Below, in pieces: positions 28,851 through 31,232 of a stretch of 31,232 nt of DNA; within the stretch, counting starts at the first letter, position 1, and each line of letters begins with the position of its first letter. Source of the DNA: Coemansia sp. RSA 922 (taxonomy: Eukaryota; Kickxellomycota; Kickxellomycetes; Kickxellales; Kickxellaceae); the NCBI GenBank assembly GCA_027577415.1, contig JANBQS010000124.1:1-31232 (forward strand), given 5' to 3'. The translations under genes and the position numbers were made by a program. The notes below the pieces were generated by a model, which ran no database searches, was not told the origin of the DNA, and worked only from the letters and a program-made list of their open reading frames with translations.

Positions 28851-29083
28851 CCTTTGCTCACCAAACACCTCCCCCCCCCATTTTTCTCCTTCCTGGCGAG
28901 ACTTTAAAAATCCATTCAATCATTTCTTCGTCAAAGCTGCCGCAGTACTTACGCACTTGTTCAAAGGAGAAAGGTGTTTTCTTTTCCCACTCTTGTCGAA
29001 AAGAAAAGTGTTGGGGGGTGGGGTGCTTGTGACTTGGGGCATGGACAGAGAGCGAAAAAAAAAAATGAGGTTCAACGCATAGG

Positions 29084-29091
29084 TATAAATA
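29084..29091 (+). promoter_or_regulatory. TATA box of the ubiquitin-like gene
   Basis: TATAAATA lies 116 bp before the ATG and directly before a C/T-rich leader. An ATG at 29094 is only a few bases downstream of the box and so should be outside the mRNA. Confidence 0.55.
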
Positions 29092-29207
29092 AATGGCCCC
29101 CTCCGCTCCCTCCCTCCACCTTTCTTTTTTCTTCTTCATTCTCTCACAGCAACATTTTCTCCAACTCTTCTTACTATTGAACTACATCTCTTGTTTTTAA
29201 AACAAAT

Positions 29208-29654
29208 ATGAGCTTTACTTTTACCGACCGTTTTGGCATGCTCAAAAGTATTTCAGGCGAATTACTCAACATGTTCAATAGTTCTTATGCCCTTCAACAA
29301 CAGCAGCCACAAGTACAGGACGACGGCAAGGACAAAATCCCAACTACTATTGAAGAGGCATTTCAAGATTACATGAACAAATGCAGAGAGCTGGTTTTCC
29401 TCATGAAGCATGAGGGTGAAGAAAAACGCCATGCAGAGTACATACACTTGGACAGTTCTTTAAGCGCATGCTTTTTGAGAACACTAAAAATTGAATGGGG
29501 TGTTACTAATCCGTCTCAGTATGTATTAACATATGGAGGCAAATTTATCAACCAACTTTCCCCTCTTCGTGATCTAGGGTTTAAGCACGGAACTGAATTG
29601 GTTGTCGAGCTTCAATCAAATCAAGACGCATATATTGGCGTTCCCGAAAATTAA
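29208..29654 (+). CDS. Small protein with a C-terminal ubiquitin-like fold
   Basis: The 148-aa product has no signal peptide. Residues about 76-136 resemble a ubiquitin-like domain: an acidic/hydrophobic start, a helix (SACFLRTLKIEWGV), then QYVLTYGGKFINQLSPLRDLGFKHGTELVVEL. That last segment parallels ubiquitin's '[20 protein letters not shown]...STLHLVLR'. The N-terminal 70 residues are Gln-rich then charged and helical. There is no C-terminal di-glycine (it ends GVPEN), so it should not be conjugated; a protein-interaction or adaptor role is inference. The family is otherwise unrecognised. The fold call rests on pattern similarity only. Confidence 0.6.
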   Translation: MSFTFTDRFGMLKSISGELLNMFNSSYALQQQQPQVQDDGKDKIPTTIEEAFQDYMNKCRELVFLMKHEGEEKRHAEYIHLDSSLSACFLRTLKIEWGVTNPSQYVLTYGGKFINQLSPLRDLGFKHGTELVVELQSNQDAYIGVPEN

Positions 29655-29742
29655 CATGATTAGGCTTCTTGCGAATATCTAAATTGATATACAAGCGAGC
29701 AAAATAAAAAATGCAAGCGACTATCATTCTTCATCGCTGGGG

Positions 29743-29775
29743 GGGGGGTTAGCATAATTCAATGCTAAACCCCCC
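29743..29775. repeat. G-run/C-run inverted repeat (hairpin)
   Basis: The left arm ggggggttagcat pairs with the right arm atgctaaacccccc around a 6-nt loop (aattca), with one unpaired A. The full G run starts at 29739. It lies about 90 bp after the stop of the ubiquitin-like gene and would form a very stable stem in RNA or single-stranded DNA. Confidence 0.8.
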
Positions 29776-30114
29776 AACCGAATTTTATTTATAAAGTATA
29801 GTTTGCAAAAGTCCCGCCCGCCTGTCTTTTTTATATTTTTATATTTTACATTTTTCTTCAATAAACAAATGAAACAGGCAATTCTAGAATACAGTTTGAG
29901 CAACAAGGGGGGAGAGTCAATCAAAAATTGCAATTAAGGAAAGCGTGGGTCTAGATAAAAAGACATTATTATTTATGCCTTATGATTTTTTTTTTTCGGA
30001 ACTAGACTCTGTATATTAAAATTAAAAAATAATTCTAGCCACCCCACCTCCCACACACCCCACCATTGAGTGAGGCATTGGTCATTGCGAAATATGCACT
30101 ATTAGTGGCTCTTG

Positions 30115-30122
30115 TATAAAAA
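30115..30122 (+). promoter_or_regulatory. TATA box of the repeat-protein gene
   Basis: TATAAAAA lies 146 bp upstream of the ATG at 30268, followed by a pyrimidine-containing leader. Spacing fits a TATA-driven promoter with a ~110-nt 5' UTR. Confidence 0.55.
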
Positions 30123-30267
30123 GAAGGATATGAGCGCCACGGAAATTTAGCACAAAAAAAAGTTTAGGTTCTTCTCTATCCCCTTACCGACATATATACC
30201 GCAAAAAAAATCTCCCTTTTGATATATCCTTTTTTTATACCTGCGCCTTATTGTCACTTGAAAAAAA

Positions 30268-31232
30268 ATGCTCACCAAGATCGGAATTTTCGCCACCATT
30301 GCCCTAGCCGCAATGGCTCAGGACACCGTGCTCTTGAGCTCCAACAGTGCTGACGCTACTGCGAGCAGCGTCGCGCCTGCCGAGGCGATCATCACGGTCG
30401 TTTCGATCGCGGCTACTGTCGCGCCAGTGGAGAGCGGCTTGGAGCCAGCGGTAGCCTCGACTGTCGTCGTTCTCGCCGATGCACCTAATGCGCGTATGTT
30501 CCGGGAGCAAGATTCCGAGATGGACCTAAAGCACAAGCATAAGCACAAGAAGAACAAGAAGGACGACTGCAAGAAGGACTGCAAGAAGGACGATAAGAAG
30601 GACGATAAGAAGGACGACAAGAGGGACGACAAGAAGGGCGGCGATGCTTACGGATCAAGCGGCCCCGCCTATGGTAGCTCTGGACCTGCTCCCTATAGCT
30701 CGGCTCCAGCTCCCTATAGCTCGGCTCCAGCTCCCTATGGCTCGGCGCCAGCTCCCTATGGCGATAGCGGCCCTGGACCTCAGCAGAAATACGACAGCTC
30801 AAAGCCTACGGATGACGACAAGAAGAAGTATGGCAGCGCCAAGCCGACTGATGACGACAAGAAGAAGTATGGCAGCGCCAAGCCGACTGATGACGACAAG
30901 AAATATGGCAGCGCCGAGCCCACCTCTGAGCATAAGAAGTATGGCAGCGCCAAACCGACGGATGATGACAAGAAGAAGTATGGCGATACCGCGCCGACTT
31001 CCGACGGCGGAAAGTATAAGATCGCGGCTTCCTACGATAGCAGCGCCGAGCCCACCTCTGAGCATAAGAAGTACGATAGTGCCAAGCCCACCTCTGAGCA
31101 TAAGAAGTACGACAGTGCCAAGCCCACTTCCGAGGACAAGAAGAAGTATGGCAGCGCTGAGCCGACTTCTGAGCATAAGAAGAAGTATGGCAGCGCCGAG
31201 CCTACCTCCGAGGACAAGAAGTACAAGATCGC
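30268..31232 (+). CDS. Secreted tandem-repeat protein with Lys-Lys separated decapeptides (partial)
   Basis: The frame opens with a signal peptide (MLTKIGIFATIALAAMA, then QDTV) and runs off the right edge, so at least 321 codons are present. An Ala/Val-rich pro-region (about 18-85) is followed by a Lys/Asp polyampholyte stretch (about 88-121, KHKHKHKKNKKDDCKKDCKK onward) with two cysteines. Next come YSSAPAP heptads (about 142-162). From residue 175 on come at least 11 near-identical decapeptides: YDSSKPTDDD, YGSAKPTDDD, YGSAEPTSEH, YDSAKPTSED and variants. Most are separated by KK or KKK. This is the layout of a Kex2-processed repeat preproprotein, but a wall or adhesive repeat protein is also possible. 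Lysine codons are almost all AAG, unlike the AT-rich neighbours, suggesting strong expression. Confidence 0.75.
   Translation, partial: MLTKIGIFATIALAAMAQDTVLLSSNSADATASSVAPAEAIITVVSIAATVAPVESGLEPAVASTVVVLADAPNARMFREQDSEMDLKHKHKHKKNKKDDCKKDCKKDDKKDDKKDDKRDDKKGGDAYGSSGPAYGSSGPAPYSSAPAPYSSAPAPYGSAPAPYGDSGPGPQQKYDSSKPTDDDKKKYGSAKPTDDDKKKYGSAKPTDDDKKYGSAEPTSEHKKYGSAKPTDDDKKKYGDTAPTSDGGKYKIAASYDSSAEPTSEHKKYDSAKPTSEHKKYDSAKPTSEDKKKYGSAEPTSEHKKKYGSAEPTSEDKKYKI
30691..30753 (+). repeat. Three 21-bp repeats encoding YSSAPAP
   Basis: Three units of ccctatagctcggctccagc encode Pro-Tyr-Ser/Gly-Ser-Ala-Pro-Ala. The third unit has ggc and gcg substitutions. They sit between the Lys/Asp stretch and the decapeptide array. 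Confidence 0.9.
30790..31232 (+). repeat. 36-39-bp coding tandem repeats, at least 11 units
   Basis: Units start with TAT/TAC at 30790, 30829, 30868, 30904, 30940, 30979, about 31033, 31072, 31108, 31147 and 31186. They run tyr-gly/asp-ser-ala-lys/glu-pro-thr plus three acidic or His residues and two or three lysines. The unit at 30979 diverges and joins a KYKIAAS insertion; the same KYKI recurs at 31219, hinting at a higher-order repeat that continues past the edge. Confidence 0.92.

Larger units (their letters stand above)
28427..29207. promoter_or_regulatory. Divergent promoter region, OST1/ubiquitin-like gene
   Basis: This 781-bp gap contains degenerate tandem repeats (28643-28850), an 8-C run (near 28872) and a TATA box at 29084-29091. 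No convincing ORF is seen. The C/T-rich leader from 29100 to 29207 suits a transcription start shortly after the TATA box. Confidence 0.6.
29655..30267. promoter_or_regulatory. Intergenic region with G/C-run hairpin and repeat-gene promoter
   Basis: This 613-bp gap has a strong inverted repeat (29743-29775) and several poly-T and poly-A runs. A TATA box (30115-30122) lies 146 bp before the next start. No gene is supported on either strand. Confidence 0.6.

Noticed and set aside
29262..29447. Minus-strand frame inside the ubiquitin-like gene, and similar short frames on the right edge
   Set aside because: Shadow frames of real genes; the Leu/Ala-rich minus frames at 30318-31226 are the reverse of the repeat array.
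30790..31232. CRISPR-like array
   Set aside because: Repeats are contiguous, in frame and coding, with no unique spacers.

Overview
The window reads as nuclear DNA of an early-diverging fungus, most likely a zoopagomycete of the Kickxellales type. It has long intron-free genes, a fungal ER and vacuole gene set, short intergenic gaps, and two genes generally missing from Dikarya: a propionyl-CoA carboxylase alpha subunit and an Integrator subunit 3 homologue. The lineage call is inference from gene content; no rRNA, tRNA or CRISPR array was seen.

Layout. 1-1416 is the decayed 3' end of a Ty1/copia retrotransposon (RT C-terminus, RNase H, polypurine tract, probable 3' LTR). About 2 kb of gene-poor AT-rich DNA with short ORF relics follows. 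3394-16643 is a compact housekeeping block: V-ATPase c'' (-), propionyl-CoA carboxylase alpha (+), INTS3 (-), a DUF3533/SNG1-like membrane protein (+), NOP14 (-) and glucosidase II beta (-). Convergent pairs are tight: 15 bp between PCCA and INTS3, and overlapping stop codons between the DUF3533 gene and NOP14.

17214-18640 holds a mucin-like single-pass surface protein and a small unrecognised gene that is either frameshifted or carries one intron. 19479-25344 is a tandem array of three F-box-like paralogues repeating every ~2.1 kb with their flanks. The first is a pseudogene; the other two are intact.

25470-28426 holds a DUF1295 membrane enzyme (-), an overlooked 42-codon secreted-peptide gene (+) and OST1/ribophorin I (-). 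28427-29207 contains degenerate tandem repeats and the promoter of a small ubiquitin-like-fold protein. The right edge (30268 onward) opens a secreted protein made of at least 11 near-identical decapeptides separated by Lys-Lys or Lys-Lys-Lys, the layout of a proprotein carrying many processed peptides, although KK is a weak Kex2 site.

Functional links. Glucosidase II beta and OST1 both act in ER N-glycosylation and glycoprotein quality control. Three secreted or surface genes (mucin-like protein, 42-aa peptide, repeat protein) point to cell-surface or signalling roles. The most novel candidates are the repeat preproprotein at the right edge and the 42-aa cysteine-pair peptide at 26778-26906.
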